From NCBI GenBank assembly GCA_947447815.1, contig CANFLJ010000134.1, positions 1 through 5,933 on the forward strand: DNA of 5,933 nt, given 5' to 3'. The notes below the pieces were generated by a model. It worked only from the letters and a program-made list of their open reading frames with translations, made no database searches and had not been told where the DNA came from. The translations under genes and the position numbers were made by a program. Origin of the DNA: Chitinophagaceae bacterium (lineage in GTDB: Bacteria; Bacteroidota; Bacteroidia; Chitinophagales; Chitinophagaceae). Positions 1 to 5,367 of this stretch are shown in pieces. Each line of letters starts with the position of its first letter. Position 1 is the first letter of the stretch.

Positions 1-1
1 C

Positions 2-1807
2 CTGGAATGGAACTTTACAGAACCTAAAATAGAATGGTTCAAAGGTGCTAAACTTAATATTACCGAGAATTGTCTCGACAGACACCTTGAAAAGCATGGT
101 GATGATCCTGCTATTATCTGGGAACCTAATGATCCTGAAGAGCATCACAGAATACTTACTTATAGAAAACTACACGAAAAAGTTTGTCAGTTTGCCCATG
201 TACTTAAAAACAATGGTGTAAAAAAAGGCGACCGTGTATGTATATATATGGGTATGGTGCCCGAACTGGCTATATCTGTATTGGCATGTGCAAGAATAGG
301 TGCTATTCATTCCGTTATTTTCGGAGGATTTTCAGCGCAGTCTATTGCAGATAGATTGTTTGACGCTCAGGCCGAATTTATTGTTACTTCAGATGGCGCA
401 TATCGCGGACAGAAAGATATTCCTTTAAAAAGCGTTATCGACGATGCTTTAATTGGTAACAGAACCATCAAAAAAGTAATCGTTTGTACCCGTACCCGTA
501 CAGCCGTTTCTATGCTGAAAGGCCGGGATGTATGGTGGGAAGATGAAGTGAAGAAAGTGGAAACAATGGGATTGCATGATTTTCCTGCCGAAGAAATGGA
601 TGCAGAAGATCCTTTGTTTATTCTATATACCTCTGGTAGTACTGGCAAACCTAAAGGGGTAGTGCATAGCTGCGCCGGTTATATGCTGTTTACCAATTAC
701 ACATTTGTAAATGTATTTCAATATCAGTCTGGTGATATTCATTTCTGTACCGCAGATATTGGCTGGATTACTGGTCATAGTTATATAATATATGGACCTT
801 TAAGTGCTGGAGCAACTTCCTTGATGTTTGAAGGAGTACCTACCTGGCCTGATGCTGGAAGATTCTGGGATATAGTAGATAAGTTTAAAGTAAATATATT
901 ATACACCGCTCCTACTGCTATCCGTAGCTTGATGGGCTTTGGACTAGGCCCTGTTCATGGTCATAGTCTTAATAGCTTAAGAATTCTGGGAACAGTAGGC
1001 GAACCTATTAATGAAGAAGCATGGCATTGGTATCATGAAAATATTGGTAAAGGAAATTGCCCGATTGTAGATACCTGGTGGCAGACAGAAACGGGTGGGG
1101 TATTAATTTCTAACCTTGCAGGTATTACACCGGAAAAACCAAGTTGGGCTACACTTCCTATGCCAGGAGTAGAGCCGGTACTGGTAGATGAAAATGGAGT
1201 GGAGATTGTTGCTAAGGAGGGAGAAACGATCTCTGGCAACCTTTGTATCAAATCGCCTTGGCCTTCCATTCTTCGTACCACTTATGGCGATCATGACCGT
1301 TGCAGAACCAATTATTTTAGCACTTATCCTACTATGTACTTTACGGGGGATGGTGCCATGAAAGATGAAAATGGTTTCTATAGAATTACTGGTCGGGTAG
1401 ATGATGTATTAAATGTAAGTGGTCACCGTATTGGTACTGCCGAAGTAGAAAACGCCATCAATATGCACGCAGGTGTTGTAGAAAGTGCAGTAATCGGCTA
1501 TCCGCACGATGTAAAAGGACAGGGCATTTACGCCTTTGTTATTTATCAGGGTTCCCATATACAAGGTACACACGGCGATTTTCCAATGATCAGAAAAGAT
1601 ATTCTGGAAACCGTTACCCGTATCATTGGCCCGATAGCTAAACCAGATAAAATACAGTTTGTAAAAGGATTGCCTAAAACACGTAGTGGAAAAATTATGC
1701 GTAGAATATTACGTAAGATTGGAGAAGGTGATATTCAGAATATAGGCGATACTTCTACCCTACTAGATCCGGGTGTAGTAGAAGAAATTATTAACGGAAA
1801 AATGTAA
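2..1807 (+). CDS. acs: acetyl-CoA synthetase (AMP-forming), 5'-truncated by the window edge
   Basis: This enzyme makes acetyl-CoA from acetate, ATP and CoA through an acetyl-AMP intermediate, EC 6.2.1.1, in the cytoplasm. The reading frame is open from base 2, so 601 residues are visible; an ATG at 248 is internal. Visible-residue positions: the nucleotide-binding P-loop YTSGSTGKPKG begins near residue 209, DTWWQTETGG near 357, the YFTGDGA aspartate is about 450, and the hinge region TGRVDDVLNVSGHRIG runs about 463-478. The C-terminal PKTRSGKIMRR carries the catalytic lysine (about 564) that Pat/Sir2-type systems acetylate in characterised Acs enzymes. That lysine is K609 in the Salmonella enzyme, so about 45 N-terminal residues are missing. 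All core motifs are intact and there is no frameshift. The early visible sequence (EWFKGAKLNITENCLDRH) is also typical of Acs. The gene is closed by a terminator 26 bases past the stop. The start and promoter lie outside the window. Confidence 0.97.
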   Translation: MEWNFTEPKIEWFKGAKLNITENCLDRHLEKHGDDPAIIWEPNDPEEHHRILTYRKLHEKVCQFAHVLKNNGVKKGDRVCIYMGMVPELAISVLACARIGAIHSVIFGGFSAQSIADRLFDAQAEFIVTSDGAYRGQKDIPLKSVIDDALIGNRTIKKVIVCTRTRTAVSMLKGRDVWWEDEVKKVETMGLHDFPAEEMDAEDPLFILYTSGSTGKPKGVVHSCAGYMLFTNYTFVNVFQYQSGDIHFCTADIGWITGHSYIIYGPLSAGATSLMFEGVPTWPDAGRFWDIVDKFKVNILYTAPTAIRSLMGFGLGPVHGHSLNSLRILGTVGEPINEEAWHWYHENIGKGNCPIVDTWWQTETGGVLISNLAGITPEKPSWATLPMPGVEPVLVDENGVEIVAKEGETISGNLCIKSPWPSILRTTYGDHDRCRTNYFSTYPTMYFTGDGAMKDENGFYRITGRVDDVLNVSGHRIGTAEVENAINMHAGVVESAVIGYPHDVKGQGIYAFVIYQGSHIQGTHGDFPMIRKDILETVTRIIGPIAKPDKIQFVKGLPKTRSGKIMRRILRKIGEGDIQNIGDTSTLLDPGVVEEIINGKM

Positions 1808-1833
1808 GTCAGTTTTCGGTTCAGTTTCAAAAT

Positions 1834-1862
1834 AAAAGGCCCCGCTTTCTAGCGGGGCTTTT
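1834..1862 (+). terminator. rho-independent terminator of acs, possibly bidirectional
   Basis: A perfect 8-bp GC-rich stem (GCCCCGCT at 1839-1846, AGCGGGGC at 1851-1858) closes over a TTCT loop. It is flanked by AAAA on the left and TTTT on the right, with one bulged G. It starts about 26 bases after the acs stop. Read on the minus strand the hairpin is followed by CTTTTATTTTG, so it could also stop transcripts arriving from the minus-strand genes to its right. Confidence 0.9.
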
Positions 1863-1935
1863 GCTTTATAGAAGTTAATTGACTTGTAAATAAGGAACTC
1901 GATAAGTAAGTGCTGAAGTTGAGGTTTTCTCGTCG

Positions 1936-1971
1936 CCCCTGTGCTATTGCATTGCTCCTGTTGTGCATTCG
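1936..1971 (-). repeat. attC-like R''/L'' half-site after the 166-aa gene (repeat copy 1)
   Basis: This copy is a direct repeat of the one at 2965-2997. On the + strand they share CCCC, TGCTATTGCA, TCCTGTT and TTCG in order, and differ mainly in the five bases between GTT and TTCG (GTGCA here, AGAGG in the other). In gene direction it begins five bases beyond the TAA of the 166-aa gene with CGAATGCACAACAGGA. GCACAAC fits the integron core-site consensus RYYYAAC at 6 of 7 positions. Its variable bases match the inverted sequence at the start of the two-gene unit (2801-2809). The expected 3' partner half is not clear; a weak candidate (AGGAA...CGAT) lies at about 1893-1903. It may be a general Bacteroidota intergenic repeat rather than a recombination site. 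Confidence 0.5.
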
Positions 1972-1976
1972 CTTTT

Positions 1977-2477
1977 TTAAACTTCTGTTTCAAATCGCCT
2001 TTTATAAAGTTCAAATTGTTCTTTAATTATAGCGTCAATATTCTCTCTGTTTGCACCTTCCCAATAGTGTTGATAATCGGCATAAAGTAAACCGTCTTTA
2101 GCCCAACACAAAAGAGCCAAATCAAAATATTCGCTGTCCATGTCAAGTTCGTAGTAAATGTCTCTAAACTCCCTTAAAACTTTATCATACTTTTCTGGTT
2201 TATTCATATTTGTACTAAGCAGAAAGTAAACATAGTTCCTCAAAGTTTGTCTTTTGTCCGAATAGTCTAAGTTGAAATCTTTGAAAATTTTAGTTGTCAA
2301 TTCTTGTAATTCAAATTGATTGTATGGTCTTGTTTTTCCTGCAAGCTCATAAAGATTGGCAGATTCGTAACCCGCTTCAATCATTTCAATCGCCCAATCA
2401 ATCCAACTTTCATTGATGTCTGAATTAAATGCTTTTTCCTTTAAGATTTTATATGTTGATAAAACAGAATTTTTCAT
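1977..2477 (-). CDS. unrecognised 166-aa protein, second gene of a two-gene unit
   Basis: I do not recognise this family. The product is 166 residues, acidic, mostly helical in appearance, with many aromatic residues and no signal peptide or membrane segment, so it is probably cytoplasmic. Visible stretches include SWIDWAIEMIEAGYES (about 24-39), YELAGKTRPYNQFE (about 43-56), a middle part rich in Tyr and Asp, and a C-terminal region ending YKRRFETEV. The composition and size resemble the small solo proteins often found as immunity-type or cassette-borne genes, but that is a resemblance only. Its ATG (2475-2477) directly abuts the TGA (2478-2480) of the 98-aa gene, so the two are very likely co-transcribed and translationally coupled. 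The TAA stop lies five bases before an attC-like repeat. The long intact frame and the tight junction argue that it is a real gene. Confidence 0.82.
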   Translation of the reverse strand: MKNSVLSTYKILKEKAFNSDINESWIDWAIEMIEAGYESANLYELAGKTRPYNQFELQELTTKIFKDFNLDYSDKRQTLRNYVYFLLSTNMNKPEKYDKVLREFRDIYYELDMDSEYFDLALLCWAKDGLLYADYQHYWEGANRENIDAIIKEQFELYKRRFETEV

Positions 2478-2774
2478 TCAGTCAATTGTTACACTACCAA
2501 TAATTACATAATCGAACTCGTCTGTATCGGCAGTTACCAAAGCACCCCCAACTGTCACAGAGTAAAAATGTAACAAAGGTTTAAAATTTGTTTTCTCATA
2601 TCTCGGTGTAAGTTCAATTAAATCACTTGTCAATTTTTTTCCTGAAATCGGTTTTGTCAGTTGTACTAAAAGTTTATTACCGCCTCTATCTGAAAGAATT
2701 TTACCAAATAAATTTCCTTCCCAATCCCAAGGTTCACTTACTATAATTCTAACGGTTTGTCCTTGTAAACTCAT
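2478..2774 (-). CDS. unrecognised 98-aa beta-rich protein, first gene of a two-gene unit
   Basis: I do not recognise this family. The 98 residues alternate hydrophobic and polar positions in a way that suggests a small beta barrel or sandwich: TVRIIVSEPWDW (about 7-18), GNLFGKILS, a KLLVQLTKPISG strand-turn, LIELTPRYE, then FYSVTVGGALVT and FDYVIIGSVTID at the C-terminus. There is no signal peptide or membrane segment. The ATG at 2772-2774 is preceded by the A-rich ACACAAA rather than a Shine-Dalgarno, as is usual in Bacteroidota. Its stop codon touches the start codon of the downstream 166-aa gene, so the pair probably acts together, perhaps as partners in a complex; this is inferred from gene order. 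The leader between the candidate cassette boundary (2808/2809) and the ATG is only about 34 bases, with no clear -7 element, so transcription may come from upstream. Confidence 0.8.
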   Translation of the reverse strand: MSLQGQTVRIIVSEPWDWEGNLFGKILSDRGGNKLLVQLTKPISGKKLTSDLIELTPRYEKTNFKPLLHFYSVTVGGALVTADTDEFDYVIIGSVTID

Positions 2775-2799
2775 TTTGTGTAGAGTATCATTTTAAATT

Positions 2800-2997
2800 G
2801 ATGCACAACGAACAGGAATCGCGATGGCAGAGTATGAATGTTACCTCCGCAAATAACCAAAGTTCAATTACTATCCAGAAGTCAAATATAAGAACTGGTG
2901 CTCAATAGTCCTCGTCTGCACCAAACTGAATCAAATTAAAATATCCCGAAGCTTCGGGATTCCTCCCCCTGCTATTGCAAATCCTGTTAGAGGTTCG
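2800..2997 (-). repeat. attC-like imperfect inverted repeat between the HTH gene and the two-gene unit
   Basis: Two 20-base arms, 2811-2830 and 2969-2988, are reverse complements at 16 of 20 positions and enclose 138 bases. In gene direction the site opens with CGAACCTCTAACAGGA (CTCTAAC fits RYYYAAC at 6 of 7) and closes with TCCTGTTCGTTGTGCATC (GTTGTGC fits GTTRRRY at 6 of 7). Together this looks like R''-L''...L'-R' of an integron attC site. The total of about 198 bp is longer than usual attC sites (roughly 57-141 bp), which suggests an insertion or remnant in the loop. The loop also holds a small TGGTGC/GCACCA inverted repeat and the 18-base palindrome annotated separately. No other gene is visible in this 232-bp spacer. 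Confidence 0.45.
2943..2960 (-). terminator. perfect 18-bp palindrome, possible weak terminator of the HTH gene
   Basis: ATCCCGAAGCTTCGGGAT is fully self-complementary and can fold as a 7-bp stem with an AGCT loop. In the minus direction it is followed by the T-rich but broken ATTTTAATTTG, and it lies about 45 bases after the HTH stop. It could end the HTH transcript, or be a structural part of the attC-like loop around it. Palindromes of the CCCGAAGCTTCGGG kind are, from memory, common between Bacteroidota genes. Confidence 0.45.
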
Positions 2998-3006
2998 GTA
3001 TTCTGT

Positions 3007-3504
3007 CTATATTTTTTTTTGTTCAACGAAATCAATCAACTCAATTCTAGTACCAAGTACAAAAGAAATTCTTGACAATATGTCTAAGCCAACGGAATAA
3101 CGTCCTTGTTCAATACGGCTAAGATTGGCTGCATCAATATTTGCAGCTTGGGCAAGTATCTTCGCTTCAATATTTTTTTGTTTTCTCAAGTCTCGTATTC
3201 TTGTTCCTATTCTTACTCTTTCTTGTTGTTGAAAAATTCTCTCCTCGTCTCTGTCGCCCTTTCCGCCATTAATTCCAAGTCCTTCAAAATAATTCATTTG
3301 TATCCAAACCCAATAATGCATACTCATACCTGTACTGTCTCCCAAATTATCTTTGAAATATTTTTCAAAATAATACGCTAGTTTTTCTGCATAGTGGTTT
3401 TGGGCTGTTTTTGGAGTTGGGAAGAAAGTGTTCCAAGTGAATTTTTCTCCATCTTGTGCAATGACCTCAATAGTAGAATCATCTACAAATCTCGATTGTA
3501 ACAT
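3007..3504 (-). CDS. XRE-family regulator with C-terminal HTH and unrecognised N-terminal domain
   Basis: A DNA-binding protein of about 165 residues. The C-terminal third is a Cro/CI-type helix-turn-helix: RIGTRIRDLRKQKNIEAKIL, then AQAANIDAANLSRIEQGRYS (recognition helix around NLSRIEQG) and LDILSRISFVLGTRIELID. The N-terminal hundred residues are not a family I can name. They open with a beta-like QSRFVDDSTIEVIAQDGEKF and continue with a helical, aromatic-rich part (YAEKLAYYFEKYF, MHYWVWIQMNYFEG) that may bind a ligand or mediate dimerisation. I chose the ATG at 3502-3504; a TTG at 3556-3558 in the same frame would add 18 residues (MLNKLKGDGNTINTATLI) and cannot be excluded. A 30-bp palindrome containing a -7-like element lies upstream, so autoregulation is likely. 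It may control the two genes behind it, or the + strand gene on the far side of the repeat array; this is inference from position. Confidence 0.85.
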   Translation of the reverse strand: MLQSRFVDDSTIEVIAQDGEKFTWNTFFPTPKTAQNHYAEKLAYYFEKYFKDNLGDSTGMSMHYWVWIQMNYFEGLGINGGKGDRDEERIFQQQERVRIGTRIRDLRKQKNIEAKILAQAANIDAANLSRIEQGRYSVGLDILSRISFVLGTRIELIDFVEQKKI

Positions 3505-3573
3505 AATTAGTGTTGCCGTGTTTATGGTGTTGCCGTCACCTTTAAGTTTATTCAACAAAAATAAAGAAAATAT

Positions 3574-3603
3574 TTAATAATTGGCAAATTTACCAATTAT
3601 TAA
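3574..3603 (-). promoter_or_regulatory. palindromic operator overlapping the HTH gene promoter
   Basis: Two perfect 11-base arms (TTAATAATTGG at 3574-3584, CCAATTATTAA at 3593-3603) flank an 8-base centre that itself contains AAATTT, so 14 of 15 base pairs of the 30-bp dyad match. Read on the minus strand the centre is TAAATTTG, an exact fit to the Bacteroidota -7 consensus TAnnTTTG. No matching -33 TTTG is visible at the usual distance. Expected transcription starts would be near 3578, giving a leader of roughly 20 bases to the TTG or 75 bases to the ATG. A dimeric repressor bound here would cover the -7 element, fitting autorepression by the adjacent XRE protein. A smaller dyad (TTAATA 3606-3611, TATTAA 3618-3623) lies just upstream. 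Confidence 0.65.
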
Positions 3604-3680
3604 TTTTAATAGATACGTATTAACTTACTTTATGTCTATCTGCCATCAATTATTTATACAGATTAGAGTAATTGGGTAAT

Positions 3681-4058
3681 GACTATCTTTTTTATTTTAA
3701 TACATCTGCAACTTTACAGAAGTACTAAAATATTTTAGTTGCTTCATCCACAACTTTGCAGTACTGCCTTTTTATTTATTTTTATTCATTTACAATTTTA
3801 GTCTATAACCAAATTTTTCATTTTAATACATCTACAATTTTACGCTATTACCGTTTGTCGAATATTGGTTGTTCTTTCTTTTTGTAGATGTCTCCTTTTT
3901 TTTATTTTAGTAGTCTCTACGTTTTGCAGATGTCCAATCTGTAACATTTTGGTTGTTCCTCCAAAATGAAGAGGAGCCTTTTGCGAAATTTTGGTTGTAT
4001 CGCTGTTTTGAAGATGTTCCATTTTGTTTATTTTGGTTATAGACCAACTTCTTGCATG
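3681..4058. repeat. degenerate 42-bp tandem repeat array, nine units
   Basis: Nine consecutive units of exactly 42 bases can be laid out with no insertions: 3681, 3723, 3765, 3807, 3849, 3891, 3933, 3975 and 4017 are their first bases. On the + strand the shared pattern is a T-rich start, ATTTTGGTTGTA (or ATTTTAATACAT), a variable part, then a TTTTGCAGATG-like end. On the minus strand this reads CATCTGCAAAA...ACAACCAAAAT. The five right-hand units (3849-4058) resemble one another most, and the left ones are more AT-rich and drifted. Possible further decayed units lie at 3639-3680 and 4059-4100. Because 42 is 14 codons, one minus frame stays open through several units and gives a repeated HLQNxxTTKI peptide (3840-4022). 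I treat that as a by-product, not a gene. 42 bp is also four turns of B-DNA, so the A/T tracts are in helical phase. Confidence 0.85.
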
Positions 4059-4326
4059 TATTAAATTGAAAAACTTAACATCATACTACCTTTTTAAACG
4101 GGTTTCCTAAGGAAAAATGATAAAATAACATCCGCAAAATATGTTGAATTTATATTGGCTGATTACTTAAAAAGTACAACTTATTACTCAAATTTCCTAA
4201 GCAGTTTTTACAATAATAATTTTCTTTTAAAACGGTATGGTTATGTTAATAATAAACAAGCTGATATATGTCATATATAATACCAATGTTAAAGATTCTA
4301 TTTGTACTATATAAAAAATTGCTCCT
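4059..4326. other. AT-rich non-coding stretch before the 316-aa gene
   Basis: There is no gene here on either strand. It holds a possible tenth, decayed repeat unit (4059-4100), a small inverted repeat TTTCCT-A-AGGAAA (4103-4115), a second TTTCCTAAG about 80 bases on, and ATATATG-T-CATATAT (4264-4278), which could be an operator for the + strand gene. A poor -7-like match, TCTATTTG (4297-4304), lies 22 bases before the ATG with no clear -33 partner. I see no RNA gene. Together with 3604-3680, which holds only small dyads, this makes a non-coding gap of about 770 bases around the tandem array. Confidence 0.6.
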
Positions 4327-5277
4327 ATGAAATCACTTATAAATGTTACTACCAATCCATTTGAAAAAGCACTCGAAAACTGTTCTTACGAAAATGCTGT
4401 AAAATTCCTGGATGATACTTCCGGCAGATTTGAAGCCAACAACAGCAGTGGAAAATACACGGCCACACTGAGTGAGCTAATTACGAATAAAGAAATATAT
4501 AAATCGGGGGTAGTAAAATTGCAAAAGGGAGATCAAAAGAGTGCAACTAAATCGGTTGGTGCAAATACAAATATCATAAATGTTGTAGGGCATAGATTGT
4601 ATAATAAAGTAGAAGATACATTTGGACTTCGCTCTCCTAAACTGTTGGAATTTTTTCCTACTGGTAAAGCTGGATTAAATGGTGCAAGTCGTGGTTATAT
4701 ACCCGTACTCATAAAAATATGGAACAATAAAGCCCTTGCCTATCCTACAGAACTGGGACTTGATTGGGTAACCGAAATTGGAGGTTTGAATGATATTTGG
4801 AATAAGGGCATTAAAGCACAGAGTGGCGAAAAAAGCACGGTAAAATCGGGGGTAACTATTACTGGTGACATTAGTGTAACAGTTGCTCAAAATCTGTGGG
4901 ATTTATGTTTGCAGGTGCAGGTAAATAATCAGCCACATGCAGAAAAGGTAATCAATACCTATTTTGATACTACCCCACTAAACACCAAAAACCATAGTGA
5001 TAGTGATGGTTTGGGCAGATGTTTGGGCGGGATAAAGAATACCGAAGGAATTGTAATGAGTGCAGTTGCCATTACTTTGATTAATAATAACAATGAAGTA
5101 ATTTGGACTGGGAGTACGAAAAAAACAGGCCATTTCCAAACACCTAGTTTGCCAATAGGAATGTACCATGTGCGTTTTGTTAAAAACAAATATGTAACCC
5201 AAACAATTAGTTACGAAATACAGGATGCAGCAGATGTAGAAGTGAATATAATAATGGAGGCTTCGCTGATAGTATAG
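4327..5277 (+). CDS. 316-aa protein: unrecognised N-terminal region plus carboxypeptidase-regulatory-like domain
   Basis: The function is unknown. Residues about 1-215 look mainly helical, with hydrophobic segments GRFEANNSSGKYTATLSEL, GANTNIINVVGHRLYNKVED, SPKLLEFFPTGKAG, RGYIPVLIKIW and VAQNLWDLCLQVQV. The layout weakly recalls helical-bundle proteins of Bacteroidota that carry a C-terminal Ig or fibronectin-like domain. Residues about 236-312 read as a beta-sandwich of the carboxypeptidase-regulatory/CnaB-like type: GIVMSAVAITLINNNNEVIW, then the turn TGHFQTPSLPIGMYHVRFVK and the strand TQTISYEI. There is no N-terminal signal peptide, lipobox or membrane helix, which is unusual because such sandwiches are mostly on exported proteins. 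The ATG at 4327 follows ATTGCTCCT without a Shine-Dalgarno. No terminator is seen before ade, 90 bases downstream, so some read-through is possible. It faces away from the HTH gene across the repeat array. Confidence 0.85.
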   Translation: MKSLINVTTNPFEKALENCSYENAVKFLDDTSGRFEANNSSGKYTATLSELITNKEIYKSGVVKLQKGDQKSATKSVGANTNIINVVGHRLYNKVEDTFGLRSPKLLEFFPTGKAGLNGASRGYIPVLIKIWNNKALAYPTELGLDWVTEIGGLNDIWNKGIKAQSGEKSTVKSGVTITGDISVTVAQNLWDLCLQVQVNNQPHAEKVINTYFDTTPLNTKNHSDSDGLGRCLGGIKNTEGIVMSAVAITLINNNNEVIWTGSTKKTGHFQTPSLPIGMYHVRFVKNKYVTQTISYEIQDAADVEVNIIMEASLIV

Positions 5278-5318
5278 CTTGTAATAAACGATACCTATAT
5301 TAAACCCAGCATTTGAAA

Positions 5319-5348
5319 TTTGTTTTACTGCTTTTTAATAGATATTTG
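5319..5348 (+). promoter_or_regulatory. ade: candidate Bacteroidota-type promoter of ade
   Basis: TTTG (5319-5322) and GATATTTG (5341-5348) are separated by 18 bases, close to the Bacteroidota -33/-7 arrangement TTTG-N(about 19)-TAnnTTTG. The -7 element differs from consensus only at its first base. The start of transcription would be near 5354, giving a leader of about 14 bases to the ATG of ade. This is sequence match only. Confidence 0.45.
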
Positions 5349-5367
5349 TGGGCTCAAATAAAGGGTT

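Larger units (their letters stand above)
1936..2809 (-). mobile_element. candidate integron-type gene cassette carrying two small genes
   Basis: The unit runs on the minus strand from G/TTGTGCATC (2809 to 2800) through two small genes to ATGCACAAC (1968 to 1960). The last nine bases are the exact reverse complement of the first nine. This is the rule for integron cassettes, in which the R'' box of the attC site pairs with the cassette's own 5' end. Other cassette-like traits are both genes in one orientation, a short leader of about 26 bases to the first ATG that leaves little room for a promoter, and a core site immediately past the last stop. Against it, there is no integrase in view, the lower 3' attC half is degenerate or lost so the true left end is uncertain, and the core boxes match consensus at only 6 of 7 positions. 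It is inferred from sequence structure only. Confidence 0.4.

Noticed and set aside
1763..2014. Minus-strand frame spanning the acs end, the terminator and the repeat
   Set aside because: It runs through the acs 3' end, the hairpin terminator and the end of the 166-aa gene in another frame; the peptide has no recognisable features.
2943..2960. Palindrome as the terminal repeat of an insertion sequence
   Set aside because: There is no transposase frame and no matching second end nearby; it is a single self-complementary hairpin.
3106..3381. Plus-strand 91-codon frame opposite the HTH gene
   Set aside because: It is the antisense of a convincing HTH-coding region and encodes a low-complexity Ser/Tyr-rich peptide with no support.
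3639..3680. Extra copy of the attC-like repeat (TCTGCCATC ... TTAGAG)
   Set aside because: It shares only short words with the other copies, has the wrong orientation to be the 5' boundary of the HTH gene, and falls where a decayed 42-bp unit is expected.
3840..4022. A 60-codon minus-strand reading frame as a small gene
   Set aside because: It lies wholly in the 42-bp tandem array. Its repeated peptide follows from a unit length divisible by three, and it has no domain, promoter or ribosome-binding evidence.
3681..4058. CRISPR array
   Set aside because: The units are contiguous 42-bp tandem copies with gradual divergence, with no conserved repeat separated by unique spacers and no cas genes in view.
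4297..4304. TCTATTTG as a confident -7 element for the 316-aa gene
   Set aside because: It misses the TA of TAnnTTTG at the second base and no TTTG lies at the -33 distance, so it is only mentioned within the intergenic entry.
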